Shown: positions 35,928-44,431 of the stretch, one piece after another
Numbering within the stretch: position 1 is the stretch's first letter
How the letters are laid out: the number at the start of each line of letters is the position of its first letter
Assembly: GCF_007000325.2 (NCBI RefSeq)
Contig: NZ_CP117267.1
Span: 2,232,001 to 2,296,000 of the forward strand
From: Rhizobium rhododendri
Lineage (GTDB): Bacteria; Pseudomonadota; Alphaproteobacteria; Rhizobiales; Rhizobiaceae
DNA length: 64,000 bases
Direction: 5' to 3'
Position numbers and translations under genes: made by a program
Notes under the pieces: generated by a model
Told to the model about the DNA's origin: nothing
The model's input: only the letters and a program-made list of their open reading frames with translations
The model's database searches: none

Positions 35928-36536
35928 TTAGGCATAGGCTGCAAGTAGCGTCCGCACCGCGTCGATCTCGTTCGGCCGGATATCGTGACCGCCCGGATGC
36001 CATTCGAGCGTCACATCCGCCTTCTGCCGGACGAAGTAATCCGCAAGCGCCTTTGTCAGGGAGGCCGGTGCAATCGGGTCTCGCTCGCCGGCCGTGATCA
36101 GCACCTTCGAGCCCGCCAGGCCGGCATTGTCGCGCGGTTCGAACGGGATCAGCGGATGCATCAGCACCGAGGCGTCGAAAAGATTGCCTGCCTCGATCAG
36201 GACATTGGCAAGGATATTGGCCCCATTCGAAAAGCCGAGGCCGATGACTGCCGACGCCTGGTGCTCATCCGCCAGGCTTTTGACGTAGCCGACCATCTTC
36301 GTCGTCGCCCGGGCGAGATCGTCCATGTCGTAGACGCCCTCGCCGGTGCGCCGGAAAAAACGGGCAGCCCCATGTTCGGCAACGTCGCCGCGCGGCGAGA
36401 CGATGGTCGCCTCCGGCAGCAGCTGGCTGGCAAAGTCGAAAAACTGGTTCTCATCGCCGCCTGTGCCGTGAAAGACGAAAAATATCGGCTTTCCCGGCGC
36501 ACCGGCTCGCAGCCGGTGCACATATGTCGATGTCAT
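35928..36536 (-). CDS. mhqD: Alpha/beta hydrolase (carboxylesterase/MhqD-like)
   Basis: The 202-residue esterase has FVFHGTGGDENQFF (oxyanion region), nucleophile GFSNGAN (GxSxG), Asp in ERDPIAP and His in HPGGHDIRP, so the triad is complete. It starts at ATG 36536 behind AGGAGG. It sits directly after the glyoxalase/dioxygenase gene, the same pairing as mhqO/mhqD of Bacillus, which confers resistance to quinones and hydroquinones. The role is inferred from that pairing. Confidence 0.8.
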   Translation of the reverse strand: MTSTYVHRLRAGAPGKPIFFVFHGTGGDENQFFDFASQLLPEATIVSPRGDVAEHGAARFFRRTGEGVYDMDDLARATTKMVGYVKSLADEHQASAVIGLGFSNGANILANVLIEAGNLFDASVLMHPLIPFEPRDNAGLAGSKVLITAGERDPIAPASLTKALADYFVRQKADVTLEWHPGGHDIRPNEIDAVRTLLAAYA

Positions 36537-36550
36537 GATGACCTCCTGCC

Positions 36551-37483
36551 TCAAGCGTCGAGTGGCTCGAGATGTTCTTCCAGCAGTGGGCGCAGATGCG
36601 CATGCTGTGGTGGCAGCTTCAGTGCCTCGCCGAGATGTGCGGTATCCTCGTCGCGATCGAAGCCAGGTTCGTTTGTGGCAATCTCGAACAGGACGCCGCT
36701 CGGCGTGCGGAAGTAGATCGCCCAGAAGTAGTCGCGATCGATGACTGGCGTGACCTGATGACCGGTATCCATCAGCAGCTTGCGCACTTCGAGCTGCTTG
36801 GCGCGATTTTCGACTGAGAAGGCAACGTGGTGCACGGACCCTGCCCCCGGCAGCGAACGGGCGATGTTCGGCATGGTTTCGAGATCGATGAAATCGGCGC
36901 CATTGCCGCCCGGGATGACCAGCCGCTTTGTGCCCTCATGGGTTTCGGCAACCTGATAGCCCATGTATCGCAGCAGTTCGTCCGTCGCACCGTCGTCGCG
37001 CAGGCGCATCGACACCGAGTGAAAGCCGCGGATCGCGTGGTCGGCCTCGATGCCTGCGTGCAGCCAGGGCTGGCGCAGATCGTCCCGGACCTCGACAAGC
37101 GCAAGGTCGTCGCCATCAGGACCGGCAAAGTGCAGGCGCTTCTGGCCGAAGGATTCATCGGCCTTGAGACCGGCGATGCCCTGCGCTGCGAGACGATCCG
37201 TCCAGTAACCCAGCGAACCTTCGGGAACCGAGAACACCGTGGTGCCGACCTCGCCCGTACCGGGACGGCCACGCGCCATCTTCGGGAACGGAAAATAGGT
37301 CATTACCGAGCCGGGCGCGCCGACTTCGTCGCCGTAATAGAGATGGTACACATCCGGTGCATCGAAATTGACAGTCTTCTTGACGCGGCGAAGGCCTAGC
37401 GTCTGGGTGAAGAACTTGTTGTTGGTGCGGGCATTCTCTGCCATCGACGTGACGTGGTGGAGGCCTTTGATCTGGTCAAGCAT
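36551..37483 (-). CDS. mhqO: Ring-cleaving dioxygenase of the VOC/glyoxalase fold (MhqO-like)
   Basis: The 310-residue protein contains two glyoxalase/extradiol-dioxygenase modules. GLHHVTSMAENARTNNKFF opens the first and HHVAFSVEN the second; VLFEIATNEPGF gives the usual metal-ligand Glu. MhqO-type enzymes are linked to hydroquinone or quinone detoxification. It is co-transcribed with the hydrolase (14-bp gap). Two palindromes upstream (37504-37520 and 37594-37621) may bind the regulator, which is not adjacent unless one of the ArsR proteins serves. Confidence 0.85.
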   Translation of the reverse strand: MLDQIKGLHHVTSMAENARTNNKFFTQTLGLRRVKKTVNFDAPDVYHLYYGDEVGAPGSVMTYFPFPKMARGRPGTGEVGTTVFSVPEGSLGYWTDRLAAQGIAGLKADESFGQKRLHFAGPDGDDLALVEVRDDLRQPWLHAGIEADHAIRGFHSVSMRLRDDGATDELLRYMGYQVAETHEGTKRLVIPGGNGADFIDLETMPNIARSLPGAGSVHHVAFSVENRAKQLEVRKLLMDTGHQVTPVIDRDYFWAIYFRTPSGVLFEIATNEPGFDRDEDTAHLGEALKLPPQHAHLRPLLEEHLEPLDA

Positions 37484-37503
37484 GTCAAACCCCTTTGTTC
37501 TGC

Positions 37504-37520
37504 CCGGTCGTATCGACCGG
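37504..37520. promoter_or_regulatory. Palindrome just upstream of mhqO
   Basis: CCGGTCG-TAT-CGACCGG, a perfect 7-bp inverted repeat with 3-nt centre, lies about 20 bp before the mhqO start. It could be an operator or an RNA hairpin near the ribosome-binding site. Confidence 0.5.
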
Positions 37521-37593
37521 TTCCATGGGGTGAAGATGGTCGCTGTCAGGCTTTTGCGATAGACCGCAAGACCCGGACGGATTGTCTCCAGAT

Positions 37594-37621
37594 CGTGAAC
37601 GATCTATCGATGTCGTTCACG
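37594..37621. promoter_or_regulatory. Second palindrome upstream of mhqO
   Basis: CGTGAACGA (37594-37602) and TCGTTCACG (37613-37621) form a perfect 9-bp inverted repeat with a 10-nt spacer, about one helical turn between half-sites as expected for a dimeric winged-helix repressor. Confidence 0.55.
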
Positions 37622-37732
37622 CTATGCGCGATCGGGAACAGTCGGAAGGGTAGTCGGCGCAATTTGCAGCCTTCGATCAAACGCTTGCAGCCCAGGTGCC
37701 GCAGCTTCGGATGATGCAGAGCATGAACCCGC

Positions 37733-38083
37733 CTATTCCTCCTCGACCTCTTTATCGCGCTGGCAACAGATTTCGGCGATGGCTTTCACCATCTGGACTG
37801 TGTGCGGACATGTGAGCGAATAGCGGACGTTCTTGCCGCAGCGGCGGCTGCGGACGATGTTGTTGTCACGAAGGATCGTCAGGTGACGCGAGACGCCAAC
37901 CGGAGTTTCATTCAGCTCCCGCATCAGATCGCGAACAGAATGCTCGCTTTCGAGCAACAAAAACAGGATGTGCAGGCGATGGCGGTTTGCCATGATCCCA
38001 AGAAAATCGGATTGCGCTGCAGCGGCCCTCTGCACCTCTTCCCCATATATGCCAAAATCATCGTCCCCCGACGGTACCACCAA
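37733..38083 (-). CDS. ArsR-family transcriptional regulator
   Basis: The 116-residue winged-helix protein (FLGIMANRHRLHILFLLLESEHSVRDLMRELNETPVGVSRHLTILRDNNIVRSRR) has the ArsR fold. A CQR pair near the C terminus (EICCQRDKE) could bind metal or sense redox state. It is 250 bp upstream of mhqO on the same strand, possibly its regulator. The target and ligand are unknown. Confidence 0.83.
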   Translation of the reverse strand: MVVPSGDDDFGIYGEEVQRAAAAQSDFLGIMANRHRLHILFLLLESEHSVRDLMRELNETPVGVSRHLTILRDNNIVRSRRCGKNVRYSLTCPHTVQMVKAIAEICCQRDKEVEEE

Positions 38084-38254
38084 GAAATCTCCCCAAATCC
38101 CGCCCCCGGAATTTTAAACTATTGCTGCTGTTCCACTTCTATTTTCTATTGATTAGAGGAACAAAAGGCAACTTGGCCGTAGAAAAATAAATATCGGGAT
38201 TTATAGCTATATTTTATATTTCGCATGAAAGTATTTATTCGAAGAATTCGCCAA

Positions 38255-38551
38255 CTAGAAATTATGCGATATCGCGTCCAGAGCATTCAGGATGACAACC
38301 ACGTTGATCGATTTCGCGGCGTAAAAGATGTTCTGAGCCTTCCTCTTGGTAGTGACGACCCGTCCCCGTCTCAGCTTTGCCAGGTGCATGGAGGTGGCAT
38401 TTTCGCTTAACCCCACTTGCGTGGCCAGCTGCCCGACCGATCTCTCTTCCTCGAGAAGAAGTCGCAGGATAGTCAGTCTCGCCGGGTTGGCCATCATCGC
38501 CAGGAGCGAGGCTTGATCACGCATCAGTTTTTCCTGCTGCTCGGCACCCAT
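38255..38551 (-). CDS. ArsR-family regulator, NolR-like
   Basis: The 98-residue helix-turn-helix protein (LLAMMANPARLTILRLLLEEERSVGQLATQVGLSENATSMHLAKLRR) resembles the NolR/HlyU branch of ArsR. No metal-binding cysteine motif is present, so it may sense something other than metals. It is a separate transcription unit, 170 bp upstream of the other ArsR gene and same-oriented. Confidence 0.82.
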   Translation of the reverse strand: MGAEQQEKLMRDQASLLAMMANPARLTILRLLLEEERSVGQLATQVGLSENATSMHLAKLRRGRVVTTKRKAQNIFYAAKSINVVVILNALDAISHNF

Positions 38552-38603
38552 GGTCTGCTCCTGTGCTTGTTTTTAATTTCCAATATCTTCCAGGATGAAA
38601 CAG

Positions 38604-38633
38604 AAAAGGCCCAGCTGGGATGCCGGACCTTTT
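38604..38633 (-). terminator. Probable terminator of the porin gene
   Basis: AAAAGG (38604-38609) pairs with CCTTTT (38628-38633), with inner CC/GG and GC/GC pairs broken by single mismatches. On the minus strand the stem ends in TTTT. It lies about 90 nt after the porin stop. A smaller ACCTGGC/GCCAGGT hairpin (38697-38714) lies between. Confidence 0.6.
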
Positions 38634-38721
38634 CCGTTCGGACCGGAGGTCAACCGATCAGTCTTTCCCCGCAGGCATTCACCCACGGGATCCTCAACCT
38701 GGCAGATGCCAGGTGTCGGGA

Positions 38722-39741
38722 TTAGAAGTTGCGCTGGACGCGGAGAACGCCTGCCCAAACGCTTTTATCGACGTTGTCATAGTTGACGTAGGTGATTTCC
38801 GGCTGGAGCTTGAGGCCCTTGACCGGGAAGAAGGCAAGGTTGGTGGTTGCTTCGAAGGTCTTGTTGTCAGCATAGGCCAACTGCACGTTCCAGCTCAGCT
38901 TTTCGCTGAACTTTGCAGTGCCGCCGCCCCAGACAGCCCAGTCACCCGTGGTGCCAAAGGGGTCGCCATTGGCGTACTTGTTGGTCGTGTTGCCGTCGGT
39001 GTTCCAGGCACCCATCAGGAATGCGCTGACTGTGCCGAAGTCTGCATCGAGGCGTACCTTGACTGCGCCTTCTTCGGCGACAGAGTCGTAACCGCCCGCA
39101 ACCTTGATCCCGAATGCGCCGGCCTTGTAGCCGAGCCCGGCAACGACGTCGGGAGCATAGTGGTCATAGGCTACGCTGGAATAGGAATCTTCGAGCGAGA
39201 TCACACCGGTGAAGCCGGTGCCGGAGTCGTAGGAATAGGTGAGCTGGTTCAGCTCGTAAGGTCCATCTCCGATCACATCATCGTTGATGACGTTGCCGGC
39301 ATAGCCCATGTATTCGTTATACTGCGAGTCCTGCCGACCGATGAGGAAGCCGCCGAGCGAAATATAGGCGATCAGCGGAGAGGCATCCGAATTTACGCCT
39401 TCCGAATAGTTAAAGCGCAGCGTCGTCGCCGTCTTCAAGGGACCATATTCAGTGTCCGTTGCGGAGTTGAACGAGAGTTCAGCGCGGGTGTAGTTCTTGG
39501 TCCCAAAGGCACCAAAAGGATTGTAGGCATCGTGCCAGTAAGTATCGTTGCGGATCATGCCGCCGATCTTGAGGCAAGTTTCGCTGCCTGGAATGTAGAA
39601 GTAGCCGGCGCCGTATGCGTCGCAGATGCGGACATATTCCAGCGGTTCCGGTTCGGCAGCGACGATTGCGTCGGCCGCATGTGCACCAGATACAACAGCG
39701 AGCGCTGCAGCGGATCCGAGAAGAAGAGATTTGATATTCAT
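38722..39741 (-). CDS. Outer-membrane porin (RopA/Omp2b type)
   Basis: The 339-residue protein starts MNIKSLLLGSAAALAVVSGAHAADAIV, a clear signal peptide cleaved after AHA. The mature N terminus EPLEYVRICDAYGAGYFYIPGSETCLKIGG is the signature of the alphaproteobacterial porin family, including its conserved cysteine pair. It ends in aromatic RNF, as needed for Bam-mediated barrel assembly. It allows diffusion of small hydrophilic solutes. An in-frame start at 39792 is rejected because it precedes the signal peptide. Confidence 0.93.
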   Translation of the reverse strand: MNIKSLLLGSAAALAVVSGAHAADAIVAAEPEPLEYVRICDAYGAGYFYIPGSETCLKIGGMIRNDTYWHDAYNPFGAFGTKNYTRAELSFNSATDTEYGPLKTATTLRFNYSEGVNSDASPLIAYISLGGFLIGRQDSQYNEYMGYAGNVINDDVIGDGPYELNQLTYSYDSGTGFTGVISLEDSYSSVAYDHYAPDVVAGLGYKAGAFGIKVAGGYDSVAEEGAVKVRLDADFGTVSAFLMGAWNTDGNTTNKYANGDPFGTTGDWAVWGGGTAKFSEKLSWNVQLAYADNKTFEATTNLAFFPVKGLKLQPEITYVNYDNVDKSVWAGVLRVQRNF

Positions 39742-40188
39742 GAAAGCTCCCGATGTGTTATCTCGGCACAATTCTTCGCTTGCGTAAATCAATACACAAT
39801 TTTGAAAGCACCAATTTGTTGAGACCCTTACAGATCAAAACCGAAGCAGAAGTCTTCGATTTACAATTCGAATATCATCGCATCACGATAATATGACAAC
39901 AAAGATTTTGTATTAGGTACGCACTTGAACAATATAAACTTAGATCTATGTTGCAGCCATGTAACTTATTATTATAGTAAATATGTTTGTTATTCTAATA
40001 AATTCCCGTAATTGTATTTTATCAAGCCAATATATCGAAAACAAACATATCTGCATCTCTAATATTTTAATTTTTACTTGAGAATCATCGGTAAGGCCAG
40101 CGCTAGTCCGCATCGGGCTAGCGCTGGCCGCCATGGCGTTCGGCACGCCTGGAATTTCGGTGGGAGATCTCTGGCGTCGATTGCGGCC
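39742..40188. other. Intergenic region between ung and the porin
   Basis: These 447 bp include a very AT-rich stretch (39840-40080), probably the porin promoter and leader, and a strong hairpin at 40095-40129. From 40130 to 40188 composition returns to GC-rich, but no ORF with a ribosome-binding site is convincing. Confidence 0.5.
40095..40129. repeat. Strong 12-bp inverted repeat (hairpin) downstream of ung
   Basis: GGCCAGCGCTAG (40095-40106) is perfectly repeated in reverse complement at 40118-40129, with a further CCG/CGG pair inside the 11-nt loop. It lies 60 nt after the ung stop but lacks a U-tract on either strand, so it is not a classical intrinsic terminator. It may be a REP-like element or mRNA-stabilising structure. 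Confidence 0.7.
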
Positions 40189-40896
40189 CTAAGCCTGGCC
40201 GGCGCCTGGATTTTCCGGGAGCGCCCAGTCAATCGGCGTGCGTCCGTGTTGCTCAAGATAGGCGTTGGCCTTGGAGAAAGGTCTGGATCCGAGAAATCCG
40301 TTATGGGCCGAAAGCGGCGACGGATGTGCGGATTTCAGCACCAGATGGCGCGACGCGTCGACGAATGCGGCTTTCTTCTGCGCATAGGCACCCCATAGAA
40401 GGAAGACGACATGCTCGCATTGATCGTTGACGGCCCGGATCACGGCATCGGAAAACCTTTCCCAACCCTTGCCCTGATGGGACGCGGCGCGAGACTCCTC
40501 GACGGTCAGCACGCTGTTCAGCAAAAGTACGCCCTGCCGGGCCCAGCTTTCGAGAAACCCGTGGCGTGCCGGTGGAATGCCGAGATCGGCCTGCATCTCC
40601 TTGTAGATATTGACCAGCGACGGCGGCGTGCGCACACCCGGCCGGACGCTGAAGCAAAGGCCGTGCGCCTGCCCGAGGCCGTGATAGGGATCCTGACCGA
40701 GGATCACCACCTTGACATCATGCAAGGGCGTCAGGTCGAGCGCGCGGAAATATTCAGGCCCGCGCGGAAAGATGGTCTTGCCGTTTTGCCTTTCCTCAAC
40801 CAGGAAGGCCTTGAGCTTTTCCATGTAGGGGCTGGAGAATTCCGCCGACAGCGCATTCTTCCAGCTTTCCTCCAGCTTTACTCCCGCCTCCGGCAT
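40189..40896 (-). CDS. ung: Uracil-DNA glycosylase
   Basis: The 235-residue family-1 enzyme has the water-activating motif [13 protein letters not shown] (about 66-78), [10 protein letters not shown] and the DNA-intercalating loop [10 protein letters not shown]. It removes uracil from DNA by cleaving the glycosidic bond and so starts base excision repair. Length is normal. It appears to be transcribed alone. Confidence 0.96.
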   Translation of the reverse strand: MPEAGVKLEESWKNALSAEFSSPYMEKLKAFLVEERQNGKTIFPRGPEYFRALDLTPLHDVKVVILGQDPYHGLGQAHGLCFSVRPGVRTPPSLVNIYKEMQADLGIPPARHGFLESWARQGVLLLNSVLTVEESRAASHQGKGWERFSDAVIRAVNDQCEHVVFLLWGAYAQKKAAFVDASRHLVLKSAHPSPLSAHNGFLGSRPFSKANAYLEQHGRTPIDWALPENPGAGQA

Positions 40897-40988
40897 TCAC
40901 TTGGCTCCTTGTTAGGCCTCCACCGTGATGGCGAAATGCTGCCCAAGTCAACAAAACGACGTCGGGGATGTCCTTAAAGCCACAGCCT

Positions 40989-43430
40989 TTAGGCTCTGAT
41001 ACGAGCCATCTGCGGATCGTAGAGCGGCTTCAGCGAGACAGTACAGGGCACGCGTCGCATCGCAACGTCGAGCGTATAGCGTCCCGACATGACGAAATCG
41101 GCTGTGACCCCGGCAGCGTTGCGGACGTACCCGTAGCCGATCGGCCGGTCGACCGTGTATCCGAAGCCACCGCTCGACAGCCACCCGACGCGTTGGCCAT
41201 CGCGGTAGATGGTTTCCCGTCCGAGCAGCACCGTATCGCGGTCCTCCGGCACGAAACAGGCCAGCAGCTTCTTGACGCCGGACTTGCGCTGCTCCTCGAT
41301 GGCCGCCCGCCCCCTGAAATCAGCGTTCTTCTTTACGGCCCAGCCAAGCCCGGCTTCGATCGGCGTGTGGTCCGGGCCGATGTCGGCACCCCAGGCCCGA
41401 TAACCCTTTTCCAGCCGGCAGCTTTCGATCGCCCGGTATCCGGCATTGACCAGATGATGCGCGGCACCGGCCGTCATCAGTGCATCGTAGACCGCCCCGG
41501 CATTTTCCACCGGCACATGCAGCTCGAAGCCGAGTTCACCTACATAGGTAATGCGCAGCGCCCGCACAGGTGCCCCGGCGATACCGATGGTGCGCACTTG
41601 GCCAAACGGAAAGGCGGCATTCGAGACGTCGGCGCGGGTCACCTGCTGGAGCACGGCGCGCGATTGCGGCCCCATCAGCGACAGCACGCAGTAGCCCGAT
41701 GTCACCTCCACCAGTTCGGCCTGCAGACCCTTGGGGATATTGCGGCTGATCCAGTCGAAGTCGTGAGTGGCAAAGCCGGTACCGGTGGTGATGTAGTATT
41801 CGTTGTCTGCCAGGCGAGCGACCGTCAGATCGCATTCGATGCCGCCCCGGTCGTTGAGCATCTGGGTGTAGATCAGCGATCCGACCGGCCTCGCCACGTC
41901 GTTGGAGGCGATCCAAGTGAGCGCCGCTTCGGCATCTCTCCCCTTCAGCACGAATTTCGCAAACGACGTCTGGTCGAAGATGACGACGGATTCGCGCACG
42001 GCCTTATGTTCGCGGCCAACGGCATGGAACCAGTTCTGCCGACCGTAGGTGTAGATATCGCGGGGCTCCTCCCCGGCAAAAAGGTCGGCAAACCAGTTCG
42101 GCCGCTCCCAGCCGAGTTTTTCTCCGAAGCAGGCCCCTTGCGCCTTCAGGCGGTCATAGAGCGGCGATTTGCGGCAGGGACGTCCGCTCGCATGTTCCTC
42201 GAACGGCCAGGCCATGGTGTAGTGCTTGCCGTAAGCCTCCAGCGTCCGGCTGCGCACCCAGTCGGTGTCGAAATGCGGCCGGCCGAAGCGACGAATGTCG
42301 ACAGGCCAGAGGTCGTAGGGAGGCTGTCCCTTCGAGACCCATTCCGCCAGAGCCATGCCGGCACCGCCGGCAGATGCAATGCCGAAGGCATTAAAGCCGG
42401 CGCCGACGAAAAAGTTACGCAGCTCCGGCGCCTCGCCGAGGATGAAATTGCCGTCGGGCGTAAAACTTTCCGGCCCGTTCAGCAGTTGCTTGATACCTGC
42501 CGTTTCCAGTGCCGGAACGCGGGCGAGTGCCTGCTCCATGATCGGCCCGAAATGATCGAAATTGGAATCGAGCAGAGAGAAATGGAAATCCTTAGGTATG
42601 CCGTCGACTGCCCAGGCGATCGGGTTGGGCTCGTAGCCGCCCATGACGAGACCGCCGACCTCCTCTTTGTAATAGGTGAGCCGATCCGGGTCGCGCAATG
42701 TCGGCAGGTTCGAGGGCACGCCGAAGGATTCGGTGATGATATATTGATGCTCGACCGAGACAAGCGGCACGTTGACGCCGAAGCGGGCCGCGAAATCCCG
42801 CGTCCACTGGCCAGCGCAGACGACGACCCGCTCGCACTCGATCCGACCGCGATCGGTGAGGACGGCGCGGATGCGGCCCTTGTCGATCTCGATGTCGAGC
42901 ACTTCCGTATCCTCGAAGATCGCAGCGCCGGCCATGCGCGCACCGCGCGCCAGCGCCTGGGTGATATCGGAGGGATTTGCCTGCCCGTCGGTGGGAAGGT
43001 AGGCAGCACCGATGAGGTCGTCGACCTGCATCAGCGGCCAGAGCGACAGCGCCTCCGATGGCGTCAGCAACTGCATGTCGAGGCCGAACGACTGGGCGGT
43101 CGTCGTCTGGCGCTTGACCTCGATCCAGCGCTCCTCGTTGCAGGCAAGGCGCAGACCGCCATTCATCTTCCAGCCGGTCGCAAGACCCGTCTCCGCCTCC
43201 AGCCGCTTGTAGAGATCGACGGAATAGCCGAGCAGCTGGGTGATGTTGGCGTTGGAGCGCAACTGGCCGACTAGTCCCGCCGCGTGAAACGTCGTCCCGG
43301 ACGTCAGCTTCCGGCGCTCGAGAAGAACGGTATCCGTCCAGCCGAGCTTGGCGAGGTGATAGGCGGTAGAACAACCGATGATGCCGCCGCCGATGACGAC
43401 TGCTTTTGCTGTCCCGGGCAGTTCCTTCAT
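40989..43430 (-). CDS. Dimethylglycine dehydrogenase-like FAD oxidoreductase with GcvT domain
   Basis: The 813-residue protein combines an N-terminal DAO domain (KAVVIGGGIIGCSTAYHLAKLGW; HAAG near 49, a likely flavin contact) with a C-terminal folate-binding GcvT domain (GYCVLSLMGPQSRAVLQ, ELGFELHVPVE, LGWAVKKN). It is a paralogue of the truncated gene at position 1. It is translationally coupled to a choline-kinase-like gene (4-bp ATGA overlap) and may act on a choline- or betaine-derived methylamine. Confidence 0.9.
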   Translation of the reverse strand: MKELPGTAKAVVIGGGIIGCSTAYHLAKLGWTDTVLLERRKLTSGTTFHAAGLVGQLRSNANITQLLGYSVDLYKRLEAETGLATGWKMNGGLRLACNEERWIEVKRQTTTAQSFGLDMQLLTPSEALSLWPLMQVDDLIGAAYLPTDGQANPSDITQALARGARMAGAAIFEDTEVLDIEIDKGRIRAVLTDRGRIECERVVVCAGQWTRDFAARFGVNVPLVSVEHQYIITESFGVPSNLPTLRDPDRLTYYKEEVGGLVMGGYEPNPIAWAVDGIPKDFHFSLLDSNFDHFGPIMEQALARVPALETAGIKQLLNGPESFTPDGNFILGEAPELRNFFVGAGFNAFGIASAGGAGMALAEWVSKGQPPYDLWPVDIRRFGRPHFDTDWVRSRTLEAYGKHYTMAWPFEEHASGRPCRKSPLYDRLKAQGACFGEKLGWERPNWFADLFAGEEPRDIYTYGRQNWFHAVGREHKAVRESVVIFDQTSFAKFVLKGRDAEAALTWIASNDVARPVGSLIYTQMLNDRGGIECDLTVARLADNEYYITTGTGFATHDFDWISRNIPKGLQAELVEVTSGYCVLSLMGPQSRAVLQQVTRADVSNAAFPFGQVRTIGIAGAPVRALRITYVGELGFELHVPVENAGAVYDALMTAGAAHHLVNAGYRAIESCRLEKGYRAWGADIGPDHTPIEAGLGWAVKKNADFRGRAAIEEQRKSGVKKLLACFVPEDRDTVLLGRETIYRDGQRVGWLSSGGFGYTVDRPIGYGYVRNAAGVTADFVMSGRYTLDVAMRRVPCTVSLKPLYDPQMARIRA

Positions 43431-44314
43431 CGACGTTCCTCGATATCAAACAGCTGATAGGCGCGCTCGAAACGCGCCATGTTGTCGGCGGTATAGGCGA
43501 CGTAGTCGAACTCTATCGTGGAATAGGCTTCGGACACCATGCTCCAGAGCGTTTCGCGCAAAAGCGATGCACATTTCATCGCCTCGTAGCGGCGCTTCAA
43601 TCCTCTTTCCCCGACGCCGTCGTGGTAGATATCCAGCATGGCGGCCTCCTGATCGGCGGAAAATCCGGCATTGGAGGCAAGCCCGCCGAGATCGAACAGC
43701 GGCGTATTGAAGCCGGCATAGTCCCAGTCGATAAGCCAAAGCCGGTGACCGTCGTCAAGAAAATTGCTGGCCAGCAGATCGTTATGGCAGAAGACGATGT
43801 CAAACGGTCCCGCCGCCTTCTCCAGCCTCCTCATCTTGTCCAGCAATCCGTGCATCAGGGGCTCGTAGCGGCTCCCGATATCCCGGAGCGTCGATGCGTA
43901 GTCGGCAATGATATGAAACGACCAGAACATCCCGGCAGCGCCGCGCAGGTGGCCGCCAACCCTGCGATGAGCATCGCGCACCAGCAGCACGACACGCTCC
44001 AGCATATCCGGCCGCCCGAGCACCTCGGCCGACAGCGCCGGCGCGTCGATGTAGTCGAGTACGAGAATGCCGGGCTCATGATAGACGACATCGGGAGACA
44101 AGCCGGCAGCATGGGCAGCCAGGCTGGCCGCCAGCTCGTTGGCACGGACGATATGATGAACCGGAATATCGGAGCCGAGACGCACGACACGGCGCCGCGA
44201 ACCGTCCCTTACAAGATAGTTGCGGTTGGTGATGCCGCCGGTCAGGGCAGCGATCTCGATTGGCCCATGCCAGATATCGAGCGCGCGAATACGATCCTCG
44301 GGCTTGTCGATAAT
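43427..44314 (-). CDS. Choline/aminoglycoside kinase-like phosphotransferase, apparent ATT start
   Basis: From ATT at 44314 the product has 295 residues. GGITNRNYLVRDGSRRRVVRLG is the ATP-binding region typical of choline/ethanolamine kinases, FCHNDLLASNFL the catalytic loop (Brenner motif) and LIDWDYAGFN the metal-binding part. The first conventional start (GTG 44185) would delete the ATP-binding loop. ATT 44314 has GGGAGA at seven-base spacing and gives MIDKPEDRIRALDIW, a normal N terminus. No ATG, GTG or TTG lies in frame between the upstream stop and 44185. Alternatively a one-base loss hides an ATG at 44327. It is coupled to the dehydrogenase. Confidence 0.75.
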   Translation of the reverse strand: MIDKPEDRIRALDIWHGPIEIAALTGGITNRNYLVRDGSRRRVVRLGSDIPVHHIVRANELAASLAAHAAGLSPDVVYHEPGILVLDYIDAPALSAEVLGRPDMLERVVLLVRDAHRRVGGHLRGAAGMFWSFHIIADYASTLRDIGSRYEPLMHGLLDKMRRLEKAAGPFDIVFCHNDLLASNFLDDGHRLWLIDWDYAGFNTPLFDLGGLASNAGFSADQEAAMLDIYHDGVGERGLKRRYEAMKCASLLRETLWSMVSEAYSTIEFDYVAYTADNMARFERAYQLFDIEERR

Positions 44315-44431
44315 GCCGGTTCTCCCATTGCAGAAGAGCTGACCCGAAATTTCGTCACAATTGCCGGACTGTCAAGGATAATGCCGGAAAGTCAAGCATT
44401 CTGACCAATTTGGAGCCGCACCGCAGGCGTC

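Noticed and set aside
40078..40398. 106-codon plus-strand ORF and its minus-strand counterpart near the ung 3' end
   Set aside because: They span the hairpin and the antisense of ung, have no ribosome-binding site and no protein similarity that I can see.
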